A stretch of 64,000 nt of DNA from positions 1-64,000 of the forward strand of contig CAZNCQ010000012.1 in assembly GCA_964571275.1 (NCBI GenBank). The letters run 5' to 3'. Every line of letters starts with the position of its first letter. Within the stretch, counting starts at the first letter, position 1. A program made the translations under genes and the position numbers. Under the pieces are notes generated by a model that searched no databases, had not been told where the DNA came from, and was given only the letters and a program-made list of their open reading frames with translations. Positions 56,755 to 64,000 of the stretch are shown one piece after another. The stretch is from DASRQZ01 sp964571275 (GTDB lineage Bacteria; Myxococcota_A; Polyangia; Fen-1088).

Positions 56755-58869
56755 ATGCGCGTAGCTCTCATCTATCCGCCAACCTGCGATCCGACGGCGC
56801 CCTATCTGGCGGTGCCGACGCTCACCGGATTTCTTCGCGCACAGGGCGTCGAGGTGATGCCGATCGACGCGAACGTAGAGGCGTTCGATCGCTTGCTGCG
56901 CCCGGAGCCGCTGGCGGCGCTGGCGGAGCGCGTCGAGCAGCGGCTGCGGGACCTGGACGGGCGCGCAGCGCTCGGGCACGCGGATCAGCTGACCTATGCG
57001 GCGCTCTTTCGCGCGCTCGGCGACGCGCGCGCGGTCCCGGGCGGCATCGCCGAGGCGGTGGCCATCCTGCGCGATCCCGCGCGCTTCTACGACCCGGAGC
57101 TGTACGCGCGCGCGGTCGATACCATCGACGCGGCGCTGCGGGTGATCTCGGCGGCGTATCATCCGCTGCGACTCGATTTCACCGCCTACCGCACGCCGTT
57201 CGCGCTGCTGACGCCCGCGGAGATCGCCCACGACGCCGCGCCCGACCGCGATCCCTTCGACGGCTACGTTCAGGAAGACCTGGTGCCGCGCCTGCGGGCG
57301 GCGCGGCCCGACGTGATTGGCGTGTCGGTCTGTTTTCCGGGACAGCTGCAGCCGGCGTACGCATTTGGATTGAAGCTGAAGCAGGCGCTGCCCGAGGCGC
57401 ACGTGACCGTGGGCGGTCCGGCGATCACGCAGCTCTTGATCCGGCTGCGCGGTCCCGATCTGGCGCGCGCCCTGGGGCCGTTCGACTCGGCGGTGGTCTT
57501 CGAGGGCGAGCACACGCTGCTGGCGCTCGTGCGCGCGCTCGAGGCGGCGCCGAACTCGCCGCGCAACGACCTCGCTCGCACGCTCGCCGGCGTGCCCAAC
57601 GTCGTCCACCGCGATCGACTGCTGGGCGCGAAGTATCTGCCCGGCCACTCCAGCGAGGACATGCGCGAGCTGCCAGCGCCTGACTTCGACGGGCTGGCGC
57701 TGGAAAAGTACTTCGCGCCGCGCCTGGTGCTGCCGTACGACCCGACGCGTGGTTGCTACTGGGGCAAGTGCACGTTTTGCCATTACGGGCTGGCCGAGGT
57801 CGGCACCGCAACCTATCGAGAGCGTGGCATCGACGCGGTGGTCGCGCACCTGCGCGGGCTCTCGCAGCGTTACGGCACGCGGCACTTCTACTTCTCGCAG
57901 GACTCGGTCGCGCCCAAGACGCTGCTCAAGCTCAGCAGCGCGCTCGCCGACGCCGGCCTCGGTCTGGCGTGGGCGACCGACCTCAAGCCCGAGAAGTACC
58001 TGACCGCCGAGCGAGCCGAGGTCCTGCGTCGCGGCGGTGCGGTTGCCTGTGCGCTGGGCGTCGAGTCGGCGAGCCCACGCGTGCTCGGCCTCATCGACAA
58101 GGGCGCGCCGGTCGAGGTCGTCGGCGACGTGATCGATCGGCTCGACGCCGCCGGCATCGCCGTCGAGGCGATGTGCTTCACCGGCTTTCCCACCGAGACC
58201 GCCGACGAAGCGCTGCAGACCGTGCGGTTCCTCGACGACCGGCGCGAGCGGGTGGCGGCGTTCATCGTGGGCGATTTCGATCTCACGCACGGCGCGCTGG
58301 TGGCGCAGGGGCCGGAGCGGTTCGGCATCGACCAGGTCTGGCAGGTCGAAGGCGACCAGCTGGGGACGGGGCTGTTCTACGAAGAGGCGGTGCCGCCCAA
58401 GACCGATGACGACTGCGAGGTCGTCGACGATGCGCTCGACGAGCTGTCGTCCGGGTGGCTGCTGCGCCGCTATCCGTGGGCGGGCTCGCTCTCGACCGCG
58501 CACACCGTGTTCTTCTACGAGCGCTACGGCAAGGGCGTGCTGCGGTCGCTGGCGCGCCAGGTCGAGGGTGGCGTGATCGGCGCGCGCGCGGTCACCGTGG
58601 CGGCGCGCTTCGATCTCGCGGGCGCGCGCGACGCCGAGGCGGCCGAAGCGCGCATCTGGCACGAGCTCGTGCGCGTCCGTCGCGCGGTGTCGCGCGCCGC
58701 CTACCAGCAACTCGCGGCGGAGCAGCCGTCCCTGCGCCCGCGCGCACGGCGTTACCGATTGCTCGCCGGGGTGCCGCCGACCGCGATCGCGGCCGCGCGG
58801 CGCGCGACCCGCGGCGCAGGCGCCCGCGGGCGCCGGTCGTCGAATCGCATGAACGACCTCGGGCGCTAG
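56755..58869 (+). CDS. B12-binding-type radical SAM enzyme
   Basis: This 704-residue protein starts at ATG 56755 (ATG 56719 gives 12 more residues). It begins RVALIYPPTCDPTAPYLAVP, the cobalamin-binding/radical SAM start; VIGVSVCFPGQLQPAY and VTVGGPAITQL follow. The cluster motif is RGCYWGKCTFCHYG (about residue 333), a C-x4-C-x2-C form rather than the classic C-x3-C-x2-C. Later come FYFSQDSVAPKTLLKLSSAL, CALGVESASPRVLGLIDKGA and EAMCFTGFPTETADEALQT. The N-terminal B12 domain is degenerate or incomplete. Related enzymes modify peptides or small molecules by methyl transfer. No precursor peptide was recognised beside it. Confidence 0.88.
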   Translation: MRVALIYPPTCDPTAPYLAVPTLTGFLRAQGVEVMPIDANVEAFDRLLRPEPLAALAERVEQRLRDLDGRAALGHADQLTYAALFRALGDARAVPGGIAEAVAILRDPARFYDPELYARAVDTIDAALRVISAAYHPLRLDFTAYRTPFALLTPAEIAHDAAPDRDPFDGYVQEDLVPRLRAARPDVIGVSVCFPGQLQPAYAFGLKLKQALPEAHVTVGGPAITQLLIRLRGPDLARALGPFDSAVVFEGEHTLLALVRALEAAPNSPRNDLARTLAGVPNVVHRDRLLGAKYLPGHSSEDMRELPAPDFDGLALEKYFAPRLVLPYDPTRGCYWGKCTFCHYGLAEVGTATYRERGIDAVVAHLRGLSQRYGTRHFYFSQDSVAPKTLLKLSSALADAGLGLAWATDLKPEKYLTAERAEVLRRGGAVACALGVESASPRVLGLIDKGAPVEVVGDVIDRLDAAGIAVEAMCFTGFPTETADEALQTVRFLDDRRERVAAFIVGDFDLTHGALVAQGPERFGIDQVWQVEGDQLGTGLFYEEAVPPKTDDDCEVVDDALDELSSGWLLRRYPWAGSLSTAHTVFFYERYGKGVLRSLARQVEGGVIGARAVTVAARFDLAGARDAEAAEARIWHELVRVRRAVSRAAYQQLAAEQPSLRPRARRYRLLAGVPPTAIAAARRATRGAGARGRRSSNRMNDLGR

Positions 58870-58885
58870 AGGCGATGCCGGTTCT

Positions 58886-61492
58886 CTACGGCGACGCCAC
58901 GATGTTGAAGCCGCGCACCAGCGCGTGACCCTCGGTCGCGGAGCGCGGAGTCGGCTGCGGCACGCCGCCGGCGGCCGTGCCCTGCGCCCAGGTGCCGGTC
59001 GCGAGGTCGGTGGCGACGGGCGCGCCCAGCCCGAACAGGATCGTCGCCGGCAGATCGGCGGGCACGGCGGGCTGGCCGCTCGACGCGCCGGCGCGAACGT
59101 TGGGGCCCACCAGCACGAGCGGCACGTGGCGCGACGTCCCCGCGCCATAGGCGTCGGCCATCGGGTCATCGATTGTCGTCGCGCCGCGGCTGGTGATCGC
59201 GATCAGCGCGCCGCCCGCCGCGCGCGCGACCGCGGGGACCGCGCTGGCCAGCGTCTCGAGATCGGCGACGGCGGACGCCGCGTGACGATCGCCGGTGCGC
59301 GGCCCGCCGAGCGCGACCACCGCCAGCAGATGCGGATGCTGCGCGAGCAGAGCGCCGATCGCCGCGGCCGCGCCGGCGGCATCGGTCGGCATGCTGACGT
59401 CGACCGATCCATCCGCCAGGTGCAACGTGTGAAAGTCGGGCTGACCGACGAGAGCGGTGGTCATACCCAGCGCGTGGGCCGCGTCGAAGATCGAGTCGGC
59501 GCCGAACGCCATCGGCTGGCGCCAGGCATCGTAGGCAGGCTGGTTGGCGATGAAGTGGGAGGCGACCGGCATCTTTAAAAGGCCCGCGCCGGGCGGCAGC
59601 GTTTGCGTCGGGTCGTCCTCGGCCGCGGCGAAGAACGGCGTGGCCGTCGGGTAGCCGCCGGCGAGCAGCTGGTACTCGGTGACCGGCCAGTCGCGGCTGC
59701 GGCACCACGCATCGGTGAACCGCGTGCCGGTCGCGGCCAGGTCGCGCATCGGCTGCGCCGCCGAGGCCAGCGCGTCGTCGTCGAAGATCTCCTCGTCGTA
59801 GACCCCACCCACGTCGATGATCACCGCCGCCGTCGCGGGCGCCGCCGCCAGCGTCGGGCGGGCGCCGAAGCCAGAGGCGTCGAGCACCATCTGGCGCGCG
59901 GTGGTCATGTCGGCCGGCTGGGGCCACACCTCGGTCGGATCGCCGGCCAGCACGGCGCGGATCGGCCCGCGCGCCGCGGTCGCCAGGCGCGGCTTTCCCA
60001 GCGCCGCCACCGCAGTCGCGCCGACGTCGGGATGCTCGACCGGGTGCGGCACCAGCGCGCCCTGCTTGAACGCCGGGCCCGCCAGGATCAGCGGCACGTA
60101 GAGCTCGTCGTTGGAGAAGCCACCGTGGCGCCCGTAGGGGAACTGCGCGTGGTCGACGAACGGTCCCGGCGTCGTGTTGGTGGTATCCACTTGATTCAGC
60201 GTCCAATCATCGATCGGGTAGACCAGGATGTCGGCCGTATTCGGGCTGTTGCCCCGGAAGTCATGGAAGGTCCGCGTCCCCATGGCTCCGTCGGCGGTCA
60301 TGGTGCGCGTGATGTCGAGGCCCGCGATCTGCCCCGACTGGACGAGCGACAGCAGCGCGCGCGTGACCTCGGCCTGGCGCGCGGCGCCTGCGGGGGTGCC
60401 CGCACCGTCCACGCGCGCGTAGATCAGCGCGTCGCCGTCCTCGTTCAGCAGCGCGTAGTCGGCGGGCGTGATGCCGACCGTCGCGCCCTGCGCCGCGACC
60501 AGCGCGCCCAGCTGTCCGTCGGCGGATGTCGTGACACCGGTGCTGTCGGTGCTCTCGCCGCGGCTGCCGAGCACGACCTGGTTGTGGGTGTCGACCTTGC
60601 CGTGATCGAGCGTGAACAGGATGTTGGTGCTGTCGAGCAGCGACTTTTCCTGCAGCGCCGCCAGCACGTCGCCGAGCGCGGCGTCGTACTCCTCGACGAC
60701 CTGGACGATGGCGTCGCCGTCGGCGCCGAACGAGGACGTGGGATCGTCGTCGATGGCGATGAAATCCCAGATGAACATGTAGTCGGGCATGGGCGCCGTC
60801 GCCGACGTCGCCCGGATGAACGCGGCGGCGTCGCGCAGCGTGAACGTGAGATATGACTCACCCGCGGGCGGCGGGCCGTCCAGGTGATAGCTCGCGACGA
60901 CCGATGCCGGGTAGTGCAGGACGTCGGTGAGCAGTCCCATCGCGAACGGCGCGGTGATCGTCGCCGTGCCGAAGGTCGCGCCGATGATCGACAGGTGCAC
61001 TTCGTCGGCGCCGGCCTCGAACGGGGGCAGCTGTCCGAAGTACGCCGTGCGCCCGCCGGCGCGCTGCACGGCGTGGTAGACGCTGTCGCCGCGCGTGAGC
61101 AGCGGGTTGTTCTTGTAGTCGGTGTAGTCGCCGATGGAGACGCCGGGCAGGTTGATCGGCGGCCCGAAGTCCTGCGTGCGCGAGAGCCAGGCGTTCGCCG
61201 GCACGTTGTCGCCGTCGGGGTACTGCCCGGTGATCAGCGCCATGTTGTTCTGGTTGCTGTGCGTCGGCACGACCACGCGCGAGAACGCGAACGTGCCGCG
61301 CGCGATCAGCCCCTTCAGATTGGGCGCGTTCGCCATCCACAGCCCGGCCAGGCCGTGGTCGTCGATGTCGATCTCGATGGTGCGCGTGGTGAACGCGGAG
61401 GGCGGCGGTGGGGTGCTACCGCCGCCCTTGTTGCCGCCGCACGCGGCGGTCAACAGCGACGAGAGCGCAAACGCGACAGCGAGACGGCGCAC
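58886..61492 (-). CDS. Lipoprotein with two alkaline-phosphatase-superfamily domains
   Basis: This 868-residue protein starts at GTG 61492 with lipobox TAAC (Cys18) and a short Gly/Pro spacer. The first domain (about 35-500) has IEIDIDDHGLAGLW, THSNQNNMALITGQYP (Ser/Thr nucleophile region), DYMFIWDFIAIDDDP, ILFTLDHGKVDTHNQ and PYGRHGGFSNDELYVPLIL, the pattern of nucleotide pyrophosphatase/phosphodiesterase-like or sulfatase-like metalloenzymes. The second (about 540-860) has VIIDVGGVYDEEIFDD, EYQLLAGGYP, MTTALVGQPDF, IAITSRGATTID and RHVPLVLVGP, a shortened copy lacking several metal ligands. It may be phosphodiesterase plus regulatory domain. Substrate unknown. Confidence 0.75.
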   Translation of the reverse strand: MRRLAVAFALSSLLTAACGGNKGGGSTPPPPSAFTTRTIEIDIDDHGLAGLWMANAPNLKGLIARGTFAFSRVVVPTHSNQNNMALITGQYPDGDNVPANAWLSRTQDFGPPINLPGVSIGDYTDYKNNPLLTRGDSVYHAVQRAGGRTAYFGQLPPFEAGADEVHLSIIGATFGTATITAPFAMGLLTDVLHYPASVVASYHLDGPPPAGESYLTFTLRDAAAFIRATSATAPMPDYMFIWDFIAIDDDPTSSFGADGDAIVQVVEEYDAALGDVLAALQEKSLLDSTNILFTLDHGKVDTHNQVVLGSRGESTDSTGVTTSADGQLGALVAAQGATVGITPADYALLNEDGDALIYARVDGAGTPAGAARQAEVTRALLSLVQSGQIAGLDITRTMTADGAMGTRTFHDFRGNSPNTADILVYPIDDWTLNQVDTTNTTPGPFVDHAQFPYGRHGGFSNDELYVPLILAGPAFKQGALVPHPVEHPDVGATAVAALGKPRLATAARGPIRAVLAGDPTEVWPQPADMTTARQMVLDASGFGARPTLAAAPATAAVIIDVGGVYDEEIFDDDALASAAQPMRDLAATGTRFTDAWCRSRDWPVTEYQLLAGGYPTATPFFAAAEDDPTQTLPPGAGLLKMPVASHFIANQPAYDAWRQPMAFGADSIFDAAHALGMTTALVGQPDFHTLHLADGSVDVSMPTDAAGAAAAIGALLAQHPHLLAVVALGGPRTGDRHAASAVADLETLASAVPAVARAAGGALIAITSRGATTIDDPMADAYGAGTSRHVPLVLVGPNVRAGASSGQPAVPADLPATILFGLGAPVATDLATGTWAQGTAAGGVPQPTPRSATEGHALVRGFNIVASP

Positions 61493-61551
61493 GGGCGGAG
61501 CCTAGCACCGATCCGAGCGTCAACTCTCGATGGTGCGCGGTGAGCGCGAGG

Positions 61552-63042
61552 TCAGGGCACGGGCAGCTTGATGAACTTGCCGGTGCAGGGGTTCGGCGGC
61601 GCGGGCTTGTTCACCTTGTTGTCGACAGTCACGTTCTTGCCGCTGGCGGTGAAGCTGACCGGCCCCGGCCCGAGCAGCAGCTTCGCGAACGCCGCCTTGA
61701 CCTCGGGCGGCTTTGGCCCGTCGATCACCACGTTGTTCAGGCTGACGACCGACAGGTTCTCCGCGTCGAAGCCCATCAACGTCACCGTCGGGTCGACCGA
61801 CTTTCCCGGCGAGTAGAGCGCGTGGACGTTGTTGAGCATGATGTTCTTGAACTCGGGGATCGACGTCCCGTCTTCCTTGCTGTAGTGCGGGGTGATGATG
61901 ATCGGGTTCGGCAGATCGCGCATGCACACGTCGGTGTACATCACGGTTTGCACCAGCCCGCCGCGGCTGGGATCCGACTTGATGCGGATGCCGTTCAGGT
62001 CCGAGCGCGGCGCGCCGCCGGTGTCGATGCTGCCGTCGATCGACAGGTCGAAGACGTTGATGCGGCTGACGCCGCTGTTGGTCTCGCTGCCGATCGACAT
62101 GCCGTGGCCCGTGCCGAAGTGGTTGTGCGCGATGAGCAAGTTGGTGGTGCCGCCCTGGCTGCCGCCCTTGATGGCGATCTGGTCGTCACCGACGCTGATG
62201 ATGCTGTAGCCGATGAAACCGTTCGACGCGCCCGTCGGGTCGATGCCGTCGGTGTTGCGCGCGTAGTGCGCGCTCAGCGCGCGGCCGACGCTGTTGGTCT
62301 TGTGCGACGGCGTGATCACCTTGACGCCCCAGACGGTGAAGCCGTCGGCGCCCAGGCCCACGTGGAACTTGGGCGAGTTGAAGAGGCTGATCTTGTACAT
62401 CGTGAAGTTGCGCGACTTCCTCACGTCGATGAGGCGCGGGTTGCTGTGCTTGAGGTCCGGGCCCTTGGCGTGCTGCGCGACGTCCCACCAGGTCTCGTTG
62501 CTGCCGATCATCGGCTCGCCGCCGCGGCCGTCGATCACGCCCTCGCCGACGATGCCGACGTCGGAGACCTTGTCGACCAGGATCAGCGCCTTGCACCCGT
62601 TGCTGTCGTTGAGCTTGTCGGTGCCGCAGCTCGGTGAGCCGGCATTGGAGTCGTAGTCGCGCGGGTTGCGCGACGCGAACAGCGTGGTCTTGGCGTCGAC
62701 CCACAGGGTCACGCCGCTGCTCATCTTGAGCGGCCCGGTCAAGAACGCGTTCTTGGCGCCGTCTGTCGTCAGCTTGACCGACTGGCCCGACGGGCACGAC
62801 TGGATCGCCTCCTGGATGCGCGTGGTGTCGGGCTGGTTCTCGTCGGCGGCCGCGAGCGTGTCGTTGACAGCGGTCTTGGTCGCCCGCAGCGTCGCGCACG
62901 GCGGTGGATACTTCGGCTCGGGAGGAATGCCCATCGCCTTGGGCAGCGGCGCCTGCGCAGCGGCGCGCGACCACGGCGTCGCGACGACACCGAGCGCGAG
63001 CACGACGAAGAACGGGCGGAGCTGCGAGCGAGTTACATGCAT
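61552..63042 (-). CDS. GH28 polygalacturonase, secreted
   Basis: This 496-residue protein starts at ATG 63042 with a normal Sec signal (FFVVLALGVVATPWSRAAAQ), not a lipobox. The right-handed beta-helix carries all GH28 signatures: ARNTDGIDP (NTD, about 265), VGDDQIAIKGG (DD, about 284), FGTGHGMSIGSE (GHG, about 312) and GIRIKSDP (RIK, about 352). It hydrolyses de-esterified homogalacturonan, the product of pectinesterase such as the one at 47240-51084. Its ATG is five bases after the stop of the dehydrogenase gene upstream, and AAGGTG within that stop region can serve as ribosome site. The lack of a linker and lipobox sets it apart from the other enzymes here. Confidence 0.92.
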   Translation of the reverse strand: MHVTRSQLRPFFVVLALGVVATPWSRAAAQAPLPKAMGIPPEPKYPPPCATLRATKTAVNDTLAAADENQPDTTRIQEAIQSCPSGQSVKLTTDGAKNAFLTGPLKMSSGVTLWVDAKTTLFASRNPRDYDSNAGSPSCGTDKLNDSNGCKALILVDKVSDVGIVGEGVIDGRGGEPMIGSNETWWDVAQHAKGPDLKHSNPRLIDVRKSRNFTMYKISLFNSPKFHVGLGADGFTVWGVKVITPSHKTNSVGRALSAHYARNTDGIDPTGASNGFIGYSIISVGDDQIAIKGGSQGGTTNLLIAHNHFGTGHGMSIGSETNSGVSRINVFDLSIDGSIDTGGAPRSDLNGIRIKSDPSRGGLVQTVMYTDVCMRDLPNPIIITPHYSKEDGTSIPEFKNIMLNNVHALYSPGKSVDPTVTLMGFDAENLSVVSLNNVVIDGPKPPEVKAAFAKLLLGPGPVSFTASGKNVTVDNKVNKPAPPNPCTGKFIKLPVP

Positions 63043-63047
63043 GGCAA

Positions 63048-64000
63048 TTACACCTTGGGTGGCATTCCGAGCGTGGCGAGGTGGCTCGGCATCGTTGGGT
63101 AATCGGGACGGCCGAGGTTGGGAACCAGATCCGCGATCTTGGTCGTCTGTCCGGTGAGAAAGCAGTGGTTCGCGGCGATGCCGGTCAGGATCGAGTACGC
63201 GCCGCCGCGTTCGTCGGCGGCGCGCATGCACGGATCGACCGGTCGATTGGGCGCGAACAGATCGGCGAGCATCACCTCGTCACCGCCGCCGTGGCCGCCT
63301 TCGCTGGTCCGCGCGGTCACCTGATAGGCGGGCTTGCGCATCGGATAGACGCGGATGTACGTGCCGTCGCCTTTCAGCGTCGAGCCGCTCGGCGTCTTCA
63401 CGTCGGCGCCGATCATCACCGCCTCTTCCATCTTGTGCTCGAGGCGGCCCTTGGTGCCGTTGAACACGATGACGTAGCCCTCCCAGCCCATGAACGCGTT
63501 CAGCGAGTACGACATCGACACGTCGTTGTCGTAGTTCACCACCAGGTTCATCGTGTCCTCGATGTCGATGTCGGGGCGGAACACGCAGCGATCGCGGAAG
63601 TAGCCGTCGTACTGCTCGTTCTCGAGATACAGCGTCCGCAACTCTTCGACCTTGGAGATGTCGAGCTCGAAGGCGCACTTCGTCTTTTCGGGACAGGTGC
63701 GGCAACGCTCGTGCGCGCCGGTCAGGCCCAGGCGCTTGGCCATCGCTGGCGTGTAGAAGTCGCGCTTGCCGGACGCGCGCACGCTGACCGGGATCGCCGA
63801 CAGCCACCAGTTGACGAGATCGAAGTGGTGCGTCGCCTTGTGCACCATCAGGCCGCCCGAGAACTTCTTCTGGCTGTGCCAGCGGCGGAAATAGTCGGCG
63901 CCGTGGTGCGTGTCGAGCATCCAGTGAAAGTCGACCGACAGGATGTCGCCGATGACACCGCTCATCAGCAGCTCTTTCACTTGCGTGCGCACCGGCGTGT
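63048..64000 (-). CDS. Gfo/Idh/MocA-type oxidoreductase, C-terminal part (runs off window end)
   Basis: The visible 317 residues are the C-terminal part of a NAD(P)-dependent sugar dehydrogenase; the N-terminal Rossmann fold lies beyond 64000. Present are GVIGDILSVDFHWMLDTHHG, the characteristic SGGLMVHKATHHFDLVNWW with catalytic-type Lys and His, and the beta-sheet domain (NLVVNYDNDVSMSYSLNAFM, GYVIVFNGTKGRLEHK). HERCRTCPEKTKC is an unusual Cys-rich insertion of four Cys that could bind zinc or an iron-sulfur cluster. It is 5 bp upstream of the polygalacturonase gene and co-transcribed with it, suggesting a role in galacturonate or rhamnose use. Confidence 0.9.
   Translation of the reverse strand, partial: TPVRTQVKELLMSGVIGDILSVDFHWMLDTHHGADYFRRWHSQKKFSGGLMVHKATHHFDLVNWWLSAIPVSVRASGKRDFYTPAMAKRLGLTGAHERCRTCPEKTKCAFELDISKVEELRTLYLENEQYDGYFRDRCVFRPDIDIEDTMNLVVNYDNDVSMSYSLNAFMGWEGYVIVFNGTKGRLEHKMEEAVMIGADVKTPSGSTLKGDGTYIRVYPMRKPAYQVTARTSEGGHGGGDEVMLADLFAPNRPVDPCMRAADERGGAYSILTGIAANHCFLTGQTTKIADLVPNLGRPDYPTMPSHLATLGMPPKV

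Noticed and set aside
56515..59169. Very long minus-strand open frame opposite the radical SAM gene
   Set aside because: It is a GC-driven shadow, Arg-rich and without family motifs, while the plus strand has clear radical SAM motifs.

Overview
The window looks like a contig from a soil myxobacterium (Myxococcota, probably Polyangia), most likely a metagenome-assembled genome. Four things suggest this: high GC in coding and spacer DNA; PASTA-less Ser/Thr kinases with Pro-rich tails; a sigma-factor operon of a style seen in myxobacteria; and above all a large set of secreted lipoproteins in which the lipobox Cys is followed by a long Gly/Thr/Ser/Ala-rich linker. Taxonomy is inference; no rRNA or tRNA gene was seen. 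Three 100-N gaps are present. Two of them are flanked by identical 55-bp ends and are almost certainly false gaps.

Layout. 1-5.6 kb: start of a Ser/Thr kinase, a linker lipoprotein, and an operon of a secreted beta-rich protein, an ECF-type sigma factor (TTG start) and a membrane partner overlapping it by 4 bp. 5.6-7.2 kb: a decay zone with a catalytically dead trypsin-like remnant, a cluster of direct and inverted repeats, and a degraded IS91-like transposase. 7.2-14.1 kb: a 1368-residue Cys-repeat lipoprotein, a frameshifted gene, a tandem DUF3455 lipoprotein and a Sel1-like protein. 14.3-32.5 kb: a polysaccharide-degradation region with a GH43 plus F5/8 domain enzyme, an expansin-like protein, a frameshifted accessory-domain remnant, a rhamnogalacturonan acetylesterase-like SGNH enzyme, an alginate-lyase-family lyase with FN3 and LamG domains, GH95, a second GH43, GH79 and GH59. 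The last six intact genes are consecutive on the plus strand. 32.8-44 kb: a LysR regulator, a lipoprotein with two homologous halves, a second Ser/Thr kinase operon with an RDD membrane protein, and a two-DTG aspartyl protease. 44-51.1 kb: HAD phosphatase, secreted protein, PQQ-propeller-like lipoprotein and a roughly 1229-residue pectinesterase (CE8). 51.3-58.9 kb: a pair of arrestin-like proteins, a NarK nitrate/nitrite transporter, an alpha/beta hydrolase, a GAF-histidine kinase-receiver hybrid and a divergent cobalamin-type radical SAM enzyme. 58.9-64 kb: a double alkaline-phosphatase-fold lipoprotein and a GH28 polygalacturonase co-transcribed with a Gfo/Idh/MocA dehydrogenase.

How the genes fit together (inference). 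The carbohydrate-active enzymes point to plant cell-wall pectin and arabinogalactan: CE8 and GH28 for homogalacturonan, a CE12-like esterase for rhamnogalacturonan, GH43/GH79/GH59/GH95 for galactan and arabinogalactan side chains, and expansin for wall loosening. Nearly all are predicted lipoproteins on flexible Gly-rich tethers. No SusC/SusD, TonB-dependent receptor, cohesin/dockerin or sugar transporter is visible nearby. The most interesting candidate system is therefore a cell-surface array of separately tethered wall-degrading enzymes. Several broken enzyme fragments among the intact genes suggest ongoing duplication and loss.
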